A stretch of DNA of 40,414 nt from Microcaldota archaeon. GTDB lineage: Archaea > Micrarchaeota > Micrarchaeia > Micrarchaeales > CABMGC01. The stretch is from assembly GCA_028866785.1 (NCBI GenBank), contig JAGWHN010000005.1:1-40414 (forward strand). Reading direction: 5' to 3'. Position 1 is the stretch's first letter; every line of letters starts with the position of its first letter. The position numbers and the translations under genes were made by a program. This document shows positions 8,558 through 17,641 of the stretch, in pieces. The notes beneath the pieces are model-generated. The model did not search any database. It had not been told where the DNA came from and was given only the letters and a program-made list of their open reading frames with translations.

Positions 8558-9133
8558 ATGCCTAGCATATTTAAAATCCCGTCATACTCCGGCAAGGAGT
8601 GCTACCGCTACGTCGACGGGCTGATAAGGGGCGCCGAGACTCTCCTTATCGTCTCCCCTTACATCGACAAATACTACGCAGCGTTCCTTCTCAAGAACTC
8701 AAAAGGCAAGAAGGTGAAGATAATCTCCTCGTCGATCGAGAGGCAGGCAAGGGATCTCCTCACAAGGGGCAGGTTTCCAAAAGAGGTGCTCTTCGCGCTC
8801 ATCTGGGTCGCGGCGCTTGACCTGCTGCTCTACTTTCTGCAGTTTTACGAGTACTCGCTCTACGTCTTTTTGCTTGCGCTTCTCCTGCTTCTCGATCTTT
8901 TGGTGAGCGCGTCAAGCAGGCCCACAAACATCGAGATGAGGATACCGCAGGAGTTCGTGCACGTGAAGATGTATCTTGGCGGTCCCGCAGCGATATTGGG
9001 CTCCGCAAACCTCACATACAAGGGCATGCATGTAAATGTGGAGCATATCGAGCTGATAGAGAATGCTGATCGGATAAGGGAGCTTGAGAGGCAGTTCTGG
9101 ACGCTGTGGAACTCGTATTCTCCTAGCCTATAA
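8558..9133 (+). CDS. PLD-like protein with a transmembrane insertion
   Basis: A 191-residue protein. The N-terminal half resembles the first strands of a phospholipase D/Nuc fold (LLIVSPYIDKYYAAFLL, VKIISSS). Residues about 75-115 are two hydrophobic helices (LFALIWVAALDLLLYFL and YVFLLALLLLLDLLV). A single HKD-like motif follows: HVKMYLGG, then ILGSANLTYKG. The Asp of HxKx4D is replaced by Gly, but the GSANLT motif is intact. PLD-type enzymes act on phosphodiesters as dimers when they have one motif. Membrane anchorage suggests a lipid or membrane-proximal nucleic acid substrate. Activity is uncertain given the missing Asp. Confidence 0.7.
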   Translation: MPSIFKIPSYSGKECYRYVDGLIRGAETLLIVSPYIDKYYAAFLLKNSKGKKVKIISSSIERQARDLLTRGRFPKEVLFALIWVAALDLLLYFLQFYEYSLYVFLLALLLLLDLLVSASSRPTNIEMRIPQEFVHVKMYLGGPAAILGSANLTYKGMHVNVEHIELIENADRIRELERQFWTLWNSYSPSL

Positions 9134-9156
9134 GTAATTTAGCATTGGAAGAGTAG

Positions 9157-11448
9157 ATGAGAACTATGGCGGGCAAAAAGAGGTCAAGGACAAGGGGCGC
9201 CCCAAGGCTTGCCGCAAAAAATGCTAATATTGACAGGAACTATCTTCTTGCCCTTGGGATACTTCTGATCTTCGCGCTTTGCTACTCCCTTCTCTTTGTG
9301 GGCGGACCCTCCTTCTACGGGGACGACACGGTATACGCAAACCTTGCATACTATGCGGTCCACGGCTCCTTTGCCCAGTCAAGCTTCATCTTCAGCGTGA
9401 GGCTGCTCAACATATATCCCACCGCTCTCTTCTACTACCTTTTCGGCGTGAACCTCTACACCGACTCGGCATGGGACATCCTCTCTTTTCTGGGACTGAT
9501 CGCGGTTTCATATTTTCTGGGAAAGGAGCTCCACAGCAACCTTGCTGGCATAATCTCCGCATCGCTGATCGCATTCTTCCCCCTCATCGTCCAGATATCC
9601 GCAACCATCAGCGATGACATCCCCCTTGCGTTCTTTGCGGCGCTCGCGATGCTTGCGCTTTTATACGCGCAACGAAGGCGGTCCAAGCGGTGGTACTTTG
9701 CCGCAGGGGTTCTGCTGATCGCAACTCCGCTCATAACCCCCGAGGGCCTAATCGTGATCATCGTCGCGGCTGCCTACATTGCAATCGAGCTCCTAAGGGG
9801 CAAGATAAAGCCGGACCAAAAATTCCTGCACATTATATACGGCGCGCTTCTCGCAGTCGGGCTGCTCTTGGCATTCAATTACATAAACTGCGGCGATCCC
9901 CTCATAACATTCACGACAAACTCGAACTTCTACAGCGCGGTGGGCCAGCAGAACACGATCCCCTCCACGAACACCGACCCCGGCTTCTACCCCCAGACGA
10001 TGCTAAGCTACAATGTGCTCGGCGTGCTTTCATCAAGCCTGAACTCCGGCAACCTAAACCCGCTCTCGATCTGGTCCCAGATATACCGGGCGGGGCCAAA
10101 CATCTCCGGATTCTACTTTTACGTATTTGTAATCGCGGCGCTCTACCTGCTCCTTTCAAGGGAGAGGAGGGCGTATTTTGCGCTCTTCTGGTTTTTGGCA
10201 AGCTTCCTCTACCTTGAGTTCGGGCCGATGCACGTCTCCCTCTTTCCCTTCAGCTACCTTTTGGCATACCGCCTCGGCAGATTCCTCACGATACTTGCGG
10301 TGCCGCTCGCTGTCACAATCGGGATTGCGCTTGCAAGGTCGATGCTTGATTCTGACAGGGTCGCGCAGGCCGCTGGGATTGTCGCATCAATTGCGATTTT
10401 CCTGCTCCTGATACTCACCGCCCTTCCGATAAACATGATGTGGCACCAGTCCCTCTACGCCTCGACCTACGACCAGATTGCGATCGCAAACTACCTCAGC
10501 CAGGTCCCGAATTCGACCAGCATATATTTCACCGGCGCATTCTCCAACGTCCCGGTCTACATGCAGTTTGCAAACCTTAACCGATTCTACTCATACGATT
10601 CGATCAAGGACTGCAGGCAGATACCGCCCGGAGCGTATGTGATAATACCGAAGTCGATGCAGGTGATGAGCCTGAACTACACCCCGGATCCCCTTTTGCG
10701 CTGCCCCAACTGGATCCTTGTGCTATCTCCCCAGCTCAACCTCAACCTTTCCAGCAGCATTGTGGCGCAGGCATCGCCATTCGGCGGGAAACTGTATTTT
10801 GTCCCTGCAAATTCGACAAACTCGACCCTCGTCGCCCAAAGCGGCATCGGGCCAACCACTCCCGATTTTCCGAGCGCATTTTTCAATTATTTCAATCTGA
10901 CCGGGGCGGGAAGGGTCAATCTTTCAAGCGGAGAGGTTGAGAATTTCGTGAACGTAAACAATGTCACAAGCGTAAATGTCACGCTGAACAAAAGCGCCGC
11001 CTTTCCGGGCGAGCCTGTTCTTGCAAGCGTGCTCTTCCACGGAAGCTTCAAGTGGTATAAGAACAATGCGAGCAGCTACTACCTTGGCTCAAATGTGATA
11101 AACCTGCACTACTACGGCGTTGAGTATGCAAACCAGTCCGGAATGCTCCTGGACCAAAACAACGGGCCTTGGTACAATCTGCTTAGCCAGATTGGAGATC
11201 CCCAGCAGCTGATCTCCGGCGACGCCAATGCGCTCCTTTTGATAAACTGGGTCATCTCGCCCACCGCTGCTGCCAGTAACTCCGCCCTTAAGATCTGCGG
11301 AGGGTATTTCGCAACTTACACGAACACAACCGACGGGGGCGGGTGGAGTAACCTTTACAACAAGCTTTCAATGGCTCAGCTTAAAATAGTTAACAGTTCT
11401 GCTATAAGCATACCATCGGGCAACTGCGCCCTTTTGTCTGTGAAATGA
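9157..11448 (+). CDS. GT-C fold membrane glycosyltransferase (GT39/ArnT-like)
   Basis: A 763-residue protein with a basic N-terminal tail and about ten transmembrane helices up to residue 430, then an extracytoplasmic domain of about 330 residues rich in N-x-S/T. The first external loop has the GT-C acidic motif in GPSFYGDDTVYANLAYYAV. A second acidic pair (ISDDIPLAFFA) follows, as in dolichyl-phosphate-mannose-dependent transferases. It probably transfers a sugar from a polyprenyl-phosphate donor to a surface glycan or protein. A TATA-like sequence near 9128-9136 is 28 nt before ATG 9157, giving a leaderless mRNA. ATG 9166 is an alternative start. Confidence 0.8.
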   Translation: MRTMAGKKRSRTRGAPRLAAKNANIDRNYLLALGILLIFALCYSLLFVGGPSFYGDDTVYANLAYYAVHGSFAQSSFIFSVRLLNIYPTALFYYLFGVNLYTDSAWDILSFLGLIAVSYFLGKELHSNLAGIISASLIAFFPLIVQISATISDDIPLAFFAALAMLALLYAQRRRSKRWYFAAGVLLIATPLITPEGLIVIIVAAAYIAIELLRGKIKPDQKFLHIIYGALLAVGLLLAFNYINCGDPLITFTTNSNFYSAVGQQNTIPSTNTDPGFYPQTMLSYNVLGVLSSSLNSGNLNPLSIWSQIYRAGPNISGFYFYVFVIAALYLLLSRERRAYFALFWFLASFLYLEFGPMHVSLFPFSYLLAYRLGRFLTILAVPLAVTIGIALARSMLDSDRVAQAAGIVASIAIFLLLILTALPINMMWHQSLYASTYDQIAIANYLSQVPNSTSIYFTGAFSNVPVYMQFANLNRFYSYDSIKDCRQIPPGAYVIIPKSMQVMSLNYTPDPLLRCPNWILVLSPQLNLNLSSSIVAQASPFGGKLYFVPANSTNSTLVAQSGIGPTTPDFPSAFFNYFNLTGAGRVNLSSGEVENFVNVNNVTSVNVTLNKSAAFPGEPVLASVLFHGSFKWYKNNASSYYLGSNVINLHYYGVEYANQSGMLLDQNNGPWYNLLSQIGDPQQLISGDANALLLINWVISPTAAASNSALKICGGYFATYTNTTDGGGWSNLYNKLSMAQLKIVNSSAISIPSGNCALLSVK

Positions 11449-11464
11449 TTACAAGGATGAATAA

Positions 11465-13981
11465 ATGGCAACCCTAAAACACGAAACAATCGGCAACAAT
11501 GTCTTTCCAATCAACTATGCGCTCACATTCGAGCCTGACCTGAAGAGCTCCACCACAAATGTGCATGCGAAGATAAGCTGCTTTGCAAAGAAGTCCACGA
11601 AGAGCATAAGGCTCAACTCCAAGGAGGCGAAGATCATCAGCGCTTTTGTAATATTCGGATTTAGGATCCAGCACACAAAGCTCAAGGCGGACGAGAAGCA
11701 TGAGACAATAGAGCTCCTGCTCGACACGCCGGTCGTGGGCCACTTCGAGATAGAGATTAACTCGGTGTCTAGGAACAACGAGAGCATGTACGGGTTCTAC
11801 AAGAGCAAGTACACCTACAAGGGGAAGGAGAGCCACATCCTAACGACCCAGTTCGAGCCAGCGAACGCAAGAGCTGCGTTCCCATGCTTCGACGAGCCGG
11901 AGTTCAAGGCCACATTTGAGGTCTCATTTAGGATTCCAAAGGGGCTTGATGCAATTTCCAACATGCCTGTGCTTGAGACAAAGCAGATAGATTCAAAATC
12001 AAAGCTGGTCTCTTTCGGAAAGACTGTCAAGATGTCAACTTATCTGCTATACCTTTTTGTCGGAAAGTATGAGGCGCTTGAAGACCATCTCGGAAAGCTA
12101 AAGCTCAGGATAATCGCGGTTCCAGGGAACAAGGACAGGATGCACCTTCCCATGGTCTATGCAAAGAAGTTCATAGCCTGGTATGAGAACTACTTCGGTA
12201 TCGATTTCCCCCTCCCAAAGCTTGATTTCATCGCGGTTCCGGACTTCGCTGCCGGGGCGATGGAGAACTGGGGCGCAATAACATTCAGGGAGACGGCGCT
12301 TTTGTGCGATGAGAACACTCCTGTAGCTCTCAAGCAACAGATTGCGGAGGTGATCGCGCACGAGCTCGCGCACCAGTGGTTCGGGGACCTTGTCACAATG
12401 GAGTGGTGGGATGATCTTTGGCTCAACGAGAGCTTTGCGACCTTCATGGCGATGAAGGCAATTGACCCTACTTATCCTGCATGGGACTATGAGGTCCAGT
12501 ACGTGGATGATACATTCGGGACAGCATTTGCCGCAGATTCCCTGAAGAACACCCATCCGATCAGCGTCCACGTTGGCAACCCTTACCAGATCGATGCGAT
12601 CTTTGATAGGATCTCATACGAGAAGGGGGGAAGCGTGCTTTACATGCTTGAGGACTATGTGGGCAAGGAGGTTTTCAGGAAGGGGCTCAACATTTACCTA
12701 AAGAGGCACGCATACGGCAGCGCAAGGAAGGAGCACCTCTGGGAGGCAATCCAAGAGGCTGCAAAAAGATCAGGAAAGAGGGTTGACGTTTCAGGGCTCA
12801 TGAGCAAGTGGGTTACAAAGCCGGGGCACCCGATAGTGGATGTAAAAAAGTCACAGAGGGGCTTTGCCCTCAGCCAGAGCAGATACACAATCTCAAGTGA
12901 GATGAGCGATAGCTGGCCAATCCCAATACACTACAAGAGCGCAAGCGGGACTGGCGAGATGACCCTTTCCGCAAAGACGGGAGAGGTAAAGACGGGGTCG
13001 GGCTGGATAAAGCTAAACTACAGGCAAAAGGGACTATACAGGGTCAGATACACAAAGCCCCTTTCGCAGGCTCTTGGAAACCAGATAAGGGCAAAGCGGC
13101 TCGGGATGCTTGATGCATGGGGGATAGAAAACGACCTCTACAGCCTCGTCGCATCCGGAAGGATCGCGATGGAGGAGTACCTCGAATTTGTCGACAGCTA
13201 CTGCGAGAATGCGGGATACCCTCTCAATCAGAACATCGCAGGCCACCTCGGCGGGCTCTTCAGGATGAGCTACGGCACAATAAAGGAGGATGCTGCAAGA
13301 AAGAGCCTCATAAAGTTCAACAGGCGACTGATCTCAAAGCTCGGATGGACTCCAAAGAGGGGGGAGCGCGACACGGACACGATGCTAAGGAGCCTTGTCA
13401 TCTCAAGGCTCGGGATTGCAGGGGACAAGCAGACTCAGAAGTGGGCAGCAAAGCTCTTTGATGGCTACAAAAAGGGAAAGGAGATTGATCCTAACATAAG
13501 GTCGGTAGTCTACTCACTTGCCGGATGGACGGGGGACGCAAGAACCTACGACTTCTTCATTAGAAAGTTCAAGAAGGAGAAGCGAAACGACGAGCAGAGG
13601 AGATTCCTAAACGCCCTGACATCATTGAGGGACAAAAAACTCCTCTCAAAGGCGCTTGAGTTTTCAAAGTCAAAATCGATCAGGCTGCAGGACTCGTACA
13701 TAATTCCCGCCCTGATGGTGGGGAACCCCGAGGCGTACGATCTGATCTGGCCTTGGACGAAGAAGAACTGGAAGTACTTCATGAAGACCTACGGAAGCGG
13801 GACGCACATGTTCCCAAGGTTTGTCGAAAATCTCTCGATAACAAACGAGAAGAAGACCCAAGCTGAAGTCGGCAAATTCTTCGCAAACAAGTCCAACATG
13901 AGGGACGACATAAGGCTCGGCGTTCTTCAGATGAAGGAGCGAGTTGAGGCGAACATCCGCTTCATGAAGAAGAACATGTAG
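11465..13981 (+). CDS. M1-family zinc aminopeptidase (tricorn interacting factor F2/F3-like)
   Basis: An 838-residue gluzincin of normal family length. The exopeptidase motif GAMEN is at residues 264-268, the zinc motif HELAH at 299-303 and the third zinc ligand E322 in LWLNESFA. The N-terminal beta saddle precedes these and a long C-terminal ERAP1-like helical domain (about residues 500-838) follows. The enzyme removes N-terminal residues from peptides released by the proteasome or tricorn. It is cytoplasmic, with no signal peptide. A weak Shine-Dalgarno (AAGGATGA) precedes ATG 11465. The nucleotidyltransferase gene starts 9 nt after the stop. Confidence 0.96.
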   Translation: MATLKHETIGNNVFPINYALTFEPDLKSSTTNVHAKISCFAKKSTKSIRLNSKEAKIISAFVIFGFRIQHTKLKADEKHETIELLLDTPVVGHFEIEINSVSRNNESMYGFYKSKYTYKGKESHILTTQFEPANARAAFPCFDEPEFKATFEVSFRIPKGLDAISNMPVLETKQIDSKSKLVSFGKTVKMSTYLLYLFVGKYEALEDHLGKLKLRIIAVPGNKDRMHLPMVYAKKFIAWYENYFGIDFPLPKLDFIAVPDFAAGAMENWGAITFRETALLCDENTPVALKQQIAEVIAHELAHQWFGDLVTMEWWDDLWLNESFATFMAMKAIDPTYPAWDYEVQYVDDTFGTAFAADSLKNTHPISVHVGNPYQIDAIFDRISYEKGGSVLYMLEDYVGKEVFRKGLNIYLKRHAYGSARKEHLWEAIQEAAKRSGKRVDVSGLMSKWVTKPGHPIVDVKKSQRGFALSQSRYTISSEMSDSWPIPIHYKSASGTGEMTLSAKTGEVKTGSGWIKLNYRQKGLYRVRYTKPLSQALGNQIRAKRLGMLDAWGIENDLYSLVASGRIAMEEYLEFVDSYCENAGYPLNQNIAGHLGGLFRMSYGTIKEDAARKSLIKFNRRLISKLGWTPKRGERDTDTMLRSLVISRLGIAGDKQTQKWAAKLFDGYKKGKEIDPNIRSVVYSLAGWTGDARTYDFFIRKFKKEKRNDEQRRFLNALTSLRDKKLLSKALEFSKSKSIRLQDSYIIPALMVGNPEAYDLIWPWTKKNWKYFMKTYGSGTHMFPRFVENLSITNEKKTQAEVGKFFANKSNMRDDIRLGVLQMKERVEANIRFMKKNM

Positions 13982-13990
13982 GTATCTTTA

Positions 13991-14341
13991 ATGGAGAAGA
14001 GAATAAATCGACTATTGAATTCAGGCTACAGGAGGGAACTTTGGAGAAACTCGCAACTTATGATAAGGAAAATCTCAAAAGTCCTTCCAATCTCATCAAT
14101 TTCTGTCATGGGAAGTTTCACCACAAAGAAAAAAAGGCCCGGGGACGTTGACTTCATTGTGATGCTGAAAACAAAAGGCGCAAAGAAGAAGGCAAAATGG
14201 TCGGTGGATTTTGTGATTGTGCCTGACAATAAGCACGGCGAGTACATATTTGAGGACACGAAAAAATGGATGAAGCAAAAGTATGGTTCGAAGAAGTCTG
14301 CGATAATACCGCTGAAAATAGGGGCGGGGAAACGTATTTAA
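13991..14341 (+). CDS. Minimal nucleotidyltransferase-fold protein
   Basis: A 116-residue basic protein. It carries the polymerase-beta-like nucleotidyltransferase signature: VMGSFTTKKKRPGDVDFIV matches hGS-x9-DxD with the metal-binding pair D-V-D, and a third acidic residue is in KWSVDFVIVPD. The small size resembles MNT-type or DUF6932-like proteins that can AMPylate a partner, but no HEPN partner gene is adjacent. It may be co-transcribed with the M1 aminopeptidase (9-nt gap). The TATA box of trpS overlaps its 3' end. The function is uncertain, but the fold assignment is fairly secure from the motif. Confidence 0.65.
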   Translation: MEKRINRLLNSGYRRELWRNSQLMIRKISKVLPISSISVMGSFTTKKKRPGDVDFIVMLKTKGAKKKAKWSVDFVIVPDNKHGEYIFEDTKKWMKQKYGSKKSAIIPLKIGAGKRI

Positions 14342-14363
14342 TTTCTGTATTGGTAGTGTAGTC

Positions 14364-15506
14364 ATGGAATCAGAGCAGGTCGTAACGCCTTGGGAAGTGA
14401 CCGGAAAGGTAGACTACGACAAGCTAATCAAGGATTTCGGCACAAAGAAAATAACCCCTGAGCTCAAAAAGAAGATGGATTATCTTGCAAAGGAGAGCCA
14501 CTCGCTAATTGACCAGGAAATCTATTTCTCCCACAGGGACCTTGACGTTGCGCTTGCGGACCACGAAGCGGGAAAGGGATTTTTCCTCTACACTGGAAGA
14601 GGTCCGTCCGGGGAGATGCACATTGGCCATATAATTCCTCTCGTTTTCACAAAGTGGTTGCAGGACAAGTTCAAGTGCAATCTTTACATTGAGATAACCG
14701 ATGACGAAAAATTCATGCTAAAGAAGGAAAACAAGATGTCCGATATCCAAAAAATAGCAGACCAGAATATCCTCGACATAATCGCGGTCGGATTTGACCC
14801 GGAGCGGACATTCATCTTCAAGGACAGCGAGTACATCGGAAACATGTACCCGCTTGCGACAAGGGTTGCAAAGGCGATAACCTACTCCCAGGTCAAGGCG
14901 ACATTCGGATTTGAGAACTCCACAAACATCGGGATGATTTTCTTCCCTACGCTTGAGATCCTACCGACCATGTTCGAAAACAAAAGGTGCCTTATTCCAG
15001 CCGCAATTGACCAGGATCCATTCTTTAGGCTTCAGCGAGATCTTGCAGAAAGTTTGGGCTACAAAAAAGCTGCGCAAATCTACTCAAAATTCATGCCTCC
15101 CCTCACAGGAGCCGATGGGAAGATGAGCTCCTCAATGCCAGAGACTGCAATATATCTCTCAGACGACGCAAAGACCGTGAAGCAAAAGGTGATGAAGTAT
15201 GCGTTTTCGGGCGGACAGGAGAGCATTGAGGCGCACAGAAGACTGGGCGGGAATCCGGATATTGACGTTTCATTCCAATGGCTAAAGTACTTCTTTGAGC
15301 CCGACGCAAAGAAGCTAAAGAAGATAGAAACTGACTATAGGTCAGGAAAGCTGCTGACCGGAGAGCTAAAGCAGATCCTTGTCGACAAGCTAAACGAGTT
15401 CCTTGCAAATCACAAGGAGAGAAGGGCTGAGGCGAAGGAGATGGTTGACACCTACATGAGGAGCGGACCCCTTGCAAAGAAGATGTGGAATACGACGCAC
15501 AAATGA
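14364..15506 (+). CDS. trpS: Tryptophanyl-tRNA synthetase (archaeal/eukaryotic type)
   Basis: A 380-residue class I aminoacyl-tRNA synthetase that attaches Trp to tRNA-Trp. HIGH is at residues 86-89 (GEMHIGHIIP) and the second nucleotide-binding motif is GKMSSS (KMSSS 253-257). The stretch FIFKDSEYIGNMYPLA and the AIDQDPFFRLQRDLA segment are typical of the TrpRS/TyrRS eukaryotic-archaeal clade. Length and motif order are complete. A TATA-like TATTTAAT near 14335 places the start of transcription at about ATG 14364. Confidence 0.97.
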   Translation: MESEQVVTPWEVTGKVDYDKLIKDFGTKKITPELKKKMDYLAKESHSLIDQEIYFSHRDLDVALADHEAGKGFFLYTGRGPSGEMHIGHIIPLVFTKWLQDKFKCNLYIEITDDEKFMLKKENKMSDIQKIADQNILDIIAVGFDPERTFIFKDSEYIGNMYPLATRVAKAITYSQVKATFGFENSTNIGMIFFPTLEILPTMFENKRCLIPAAIDQDPFFRLQRDLAESLGYKKAAQIYSKFMPPLTGADGKMSSSMPETAIYLSDDAKTVKQKVMKYAFSGGQESIEAHRRLGGNPDIDVSFQWLKYFFEPDAKKLKKIETDYRSGKLLTGELKQILVDKLNEFLANHKERRAEAKEMVDTYMRSGPLAKKMWNTTHK

Positions 15507-15549
15507 TCGACGAAACGCTTTTAGCTTTCAAGATTATATTCATCACTTG

Positions 15550-17634
15550 ATGAAAGGCCACGGTAATAGGGCTCAGTCCGCAACAGAGTATCTGCTTACC
15601 TACGGGTGGGCATTTCTGATCGCTGCGATAGTGATTGCCTCGCTCTACCTCTTTGTCTTTGCGCCTTCGACGCTCACTCCATCCAGTTGCACTTTCTCCG
15701 CCGGCGCATTCTGCCAGGACCTTATTTTAGGCTCATCATCAAGCCTCTCAAAGATGGCGATGCTGCTCACAAATTCAAATCCTTATCCAATAATTAATCC
15801 AGGCATTACGGTGAACGTGAGCGGGATTGCACCTGTCCAGGGAACTTGCGTTCCAAACTTTGTATTACCTGGAGGGGCGATTATCTGCAGTGCGACAATA
15901 ACTCCGGCAATCTCGCGGGGCGCGCTTGCCTCAGGATCATTCGTGCTCAGCTACACGCCGTGCTCAGGTGGAAATGCAACTGAGTGCCAAGGCAATTCAA
16001 GACAGAGCTATAGTGGCTCCTATAATACACATGTTTCGCCGCTTCTATCACCAACTGATATATCGATAACTCTAACCGCTCAAAACTCCTCACAAGTCGC
16101 ACTTTCAAACTCACTTGACAAACTGAGTGCAAATGTAAGGCTTCTCGGAACTCCTATTTCCGGTGCAACGGTAAACTTCACCTCAAACTCGGTTAGCGCT
16201 CCAATCGTCCCTCTTGTTGTGACAAGCGATGGCTCAGGAAATGCAGTCTCGTATATATCAAGCTCAACTTCTGAAAATGTGTTTGTAACTGCAACGTTTG
16301 CAAATGTAGTTGCAAACACTCTAGTGACCTTTACTCCTCCAGTCTGTTACTTTATCTCTGTTCCGGGTCTTTCGGGAGCTACATCAAATGCGATTACAAT
16401 AGATGGAGTTGGATACTCTTCATTCCCTCAGCAGCTCTGTTACGGTAAGGGGACATCGCACACATACTCCTTCCAAACGGCAGTTTCAGGTGCTGCAGGA
16501 ACGCAGTATCTATTCAACTTTGCAAGTGGTTGCGGCCAGACCTCACAGTCAGGAACGATCTCCTCAAATTCAAACTGTACCCTTTTTGGGAACTACTTAA
16601 TACAGTACTTCCTCACAACTGCGGCATCACCTGGAGCCGGAGGGACAGTTACACCTTCAAGCGGCTGGTATAATGCTGGCAGCAGTGCAACGCTTGGCGA
16701 GACGCCAAATGCGGGATATGCATTCAATGGGTTTACGGGGATGGGAAGCGGAAGCTACACTGGCGTAAACTCCTACCCTTCAATAACGCTAAACAACCCA
16801 ATAACAGAGACGGGCTCGTTCGTATCAACTTCAAGCACTACAACCTCCACAACTTCCACTACAAGCACAATCTATCCAATAACTTACAATCCAACAAGTG
16901 GTACTTATTCTGGGGATGTAAGTTACACTGCAAATACCCAGCTTACGGGCACTGTAACTGCCACTAATGATATTTTTGTGCAGCCCGGTGTAGTTCTGGA
17001 CGAGTGCAATCAATATATACAGGCAAATGTTGCATTGTACAATAGTGGTATGGTTAACAACACATGCGGCGGGGGATACGGAGGTAGTGAGGTTCCCGGA
17101 GGATTAGGTTCTGTAAAAACCTCCCATCTTTTTGGCATTATACTTGTATCTGGCGCTGGTGGTGCAGGAGGTGGAGCTGGCGGAACTGTAATAGCCTGCT
17201 ATAGCGGGTGTTACGCAGGAGGTGGGGCCGGCGGAGTAGGTGGGAAAGGAGGAGGTATTGTAGAAATCTATGCCTCAAATTTAATTAATAGCGGGACGAT
17301 AAGTGCAGCGGGGATAACCGGTTCTCCAGGTAGCCAAGGTGGCTTCTCCTCCGGCGCAGAAGGCACTTATGCCTGGGGCGGAGGAGGTGGTGGGGGACAG
17401 GGCGGTTCCGGCGGAACAGTTTTCTATGCATATACGACACTTCTCAATACCGGGGCCGTTCGAGTAAATGGGGGTTATAATGCAGCTGGAGCTATCGAGG
17501 GTTGTAGTGTTTCGGCTTGTGGTGCTTCTGGCAGCGCCGCAACCATTTATGGTGGTGGTAACGGGGGTGGCGGTTATCCAGGCGGAATTGAAAATCAGAC
17601 CAGCGGAAATATAATTGCAAGAACCTGGCCTTGA
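15550..17634 (+). CDS. Large surface protein with class III signal peptide, InlB-like repeat and Gly-rich C-terminus
   Basis: A 694-residue protein. The N-terminus NRAQSATEYLLTYGWAFLIA is a class III (prepilin-type) signal with predicted processing before Gln9 and a hydrophobic helix that would act as pilin-like assembly core. Beta-rich domains follow. Next is a bacterial-repeat segment resembling InlB B-type/Flg_new repeats (about residues 350-427, TVTPSSGWYNAGSSATL), a Thr/Ser linker (about 428-442, like other O-glycosylated stalks), and a Gly-rich C-terminal domain (about 500-690) with isolated Cys pairs. It is probably an adhesin or pilin-tip protein. ATG 15550 is chosen because it starts directly at the signal peptide. 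A longer frame from 15472 would overlap trpS without purpose. Confidence 0.82.
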   Translation: MKGHGNRAQSATEYLLTYGWAFLIAAIVIASLYLFVFAPSTLTPSSCTFSAGAFCQDLILGSSSSLSKMAMLLTNSNPYPIINPGITVNVSGIAPVQGTCVPNFVLPGGAIICSATITPAISRGALASGSFVLSYTPCSGGNATECQGNSRQSYSGSYNTHVSPLLSPTDISITLTAQNSSQVALSNSLDKLSANVRLLGTPISGATVNFTSNSVSAPIVPLVVTSDGSGNAVSYISSSTSENVFVTATFANVVANTLVTFTPPVCYFISVPGLSGATSNAITIDGVGYSSFPQQLCYGKGTSHTYSFQTAVSGAAGTQYLFNFASGCGQTSQSGTISSNSNCTLFGNYLIQYFLTTAASPGAGGTVTPSSGWYNAGSSATLGETPNAGYAFNGFTGMGSGSYTGVNSYPSITLNNPITETGSFVSTSSTTTSTTSTTSTIYPITYNPTSGTYSGDVSYTANTQLTGTVTATNDIFVQPGVVLDECNQYIQANVALYNSGMVNNTCGGGYGGSEVPGGLGSVKTSHLFGIILVSGAGGAGGGAGGTVIACYSGCYAGGGAGGVGGKGGGIVEIYASNLINSGTISAAGITGSPGSQGGFSSGAEGTYAWGGGGGGGQGGSGGTVFYAYTTLLNTGAVRVNGGYNAAGAIEGCSVSACGASGSAATIYGGGNGGGGYPGGIENQTSGNIIARTWP

Positions 17635-17641
17635 TCAAAAA

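Noticed and set aside
12098..12571. Minus-strand ORF of 157 codons inside the M1 aminopeptidase gene
   Set aside because: It is complementary to the catalytic region of a fully conserved gene, and has no start signals or family pattern.
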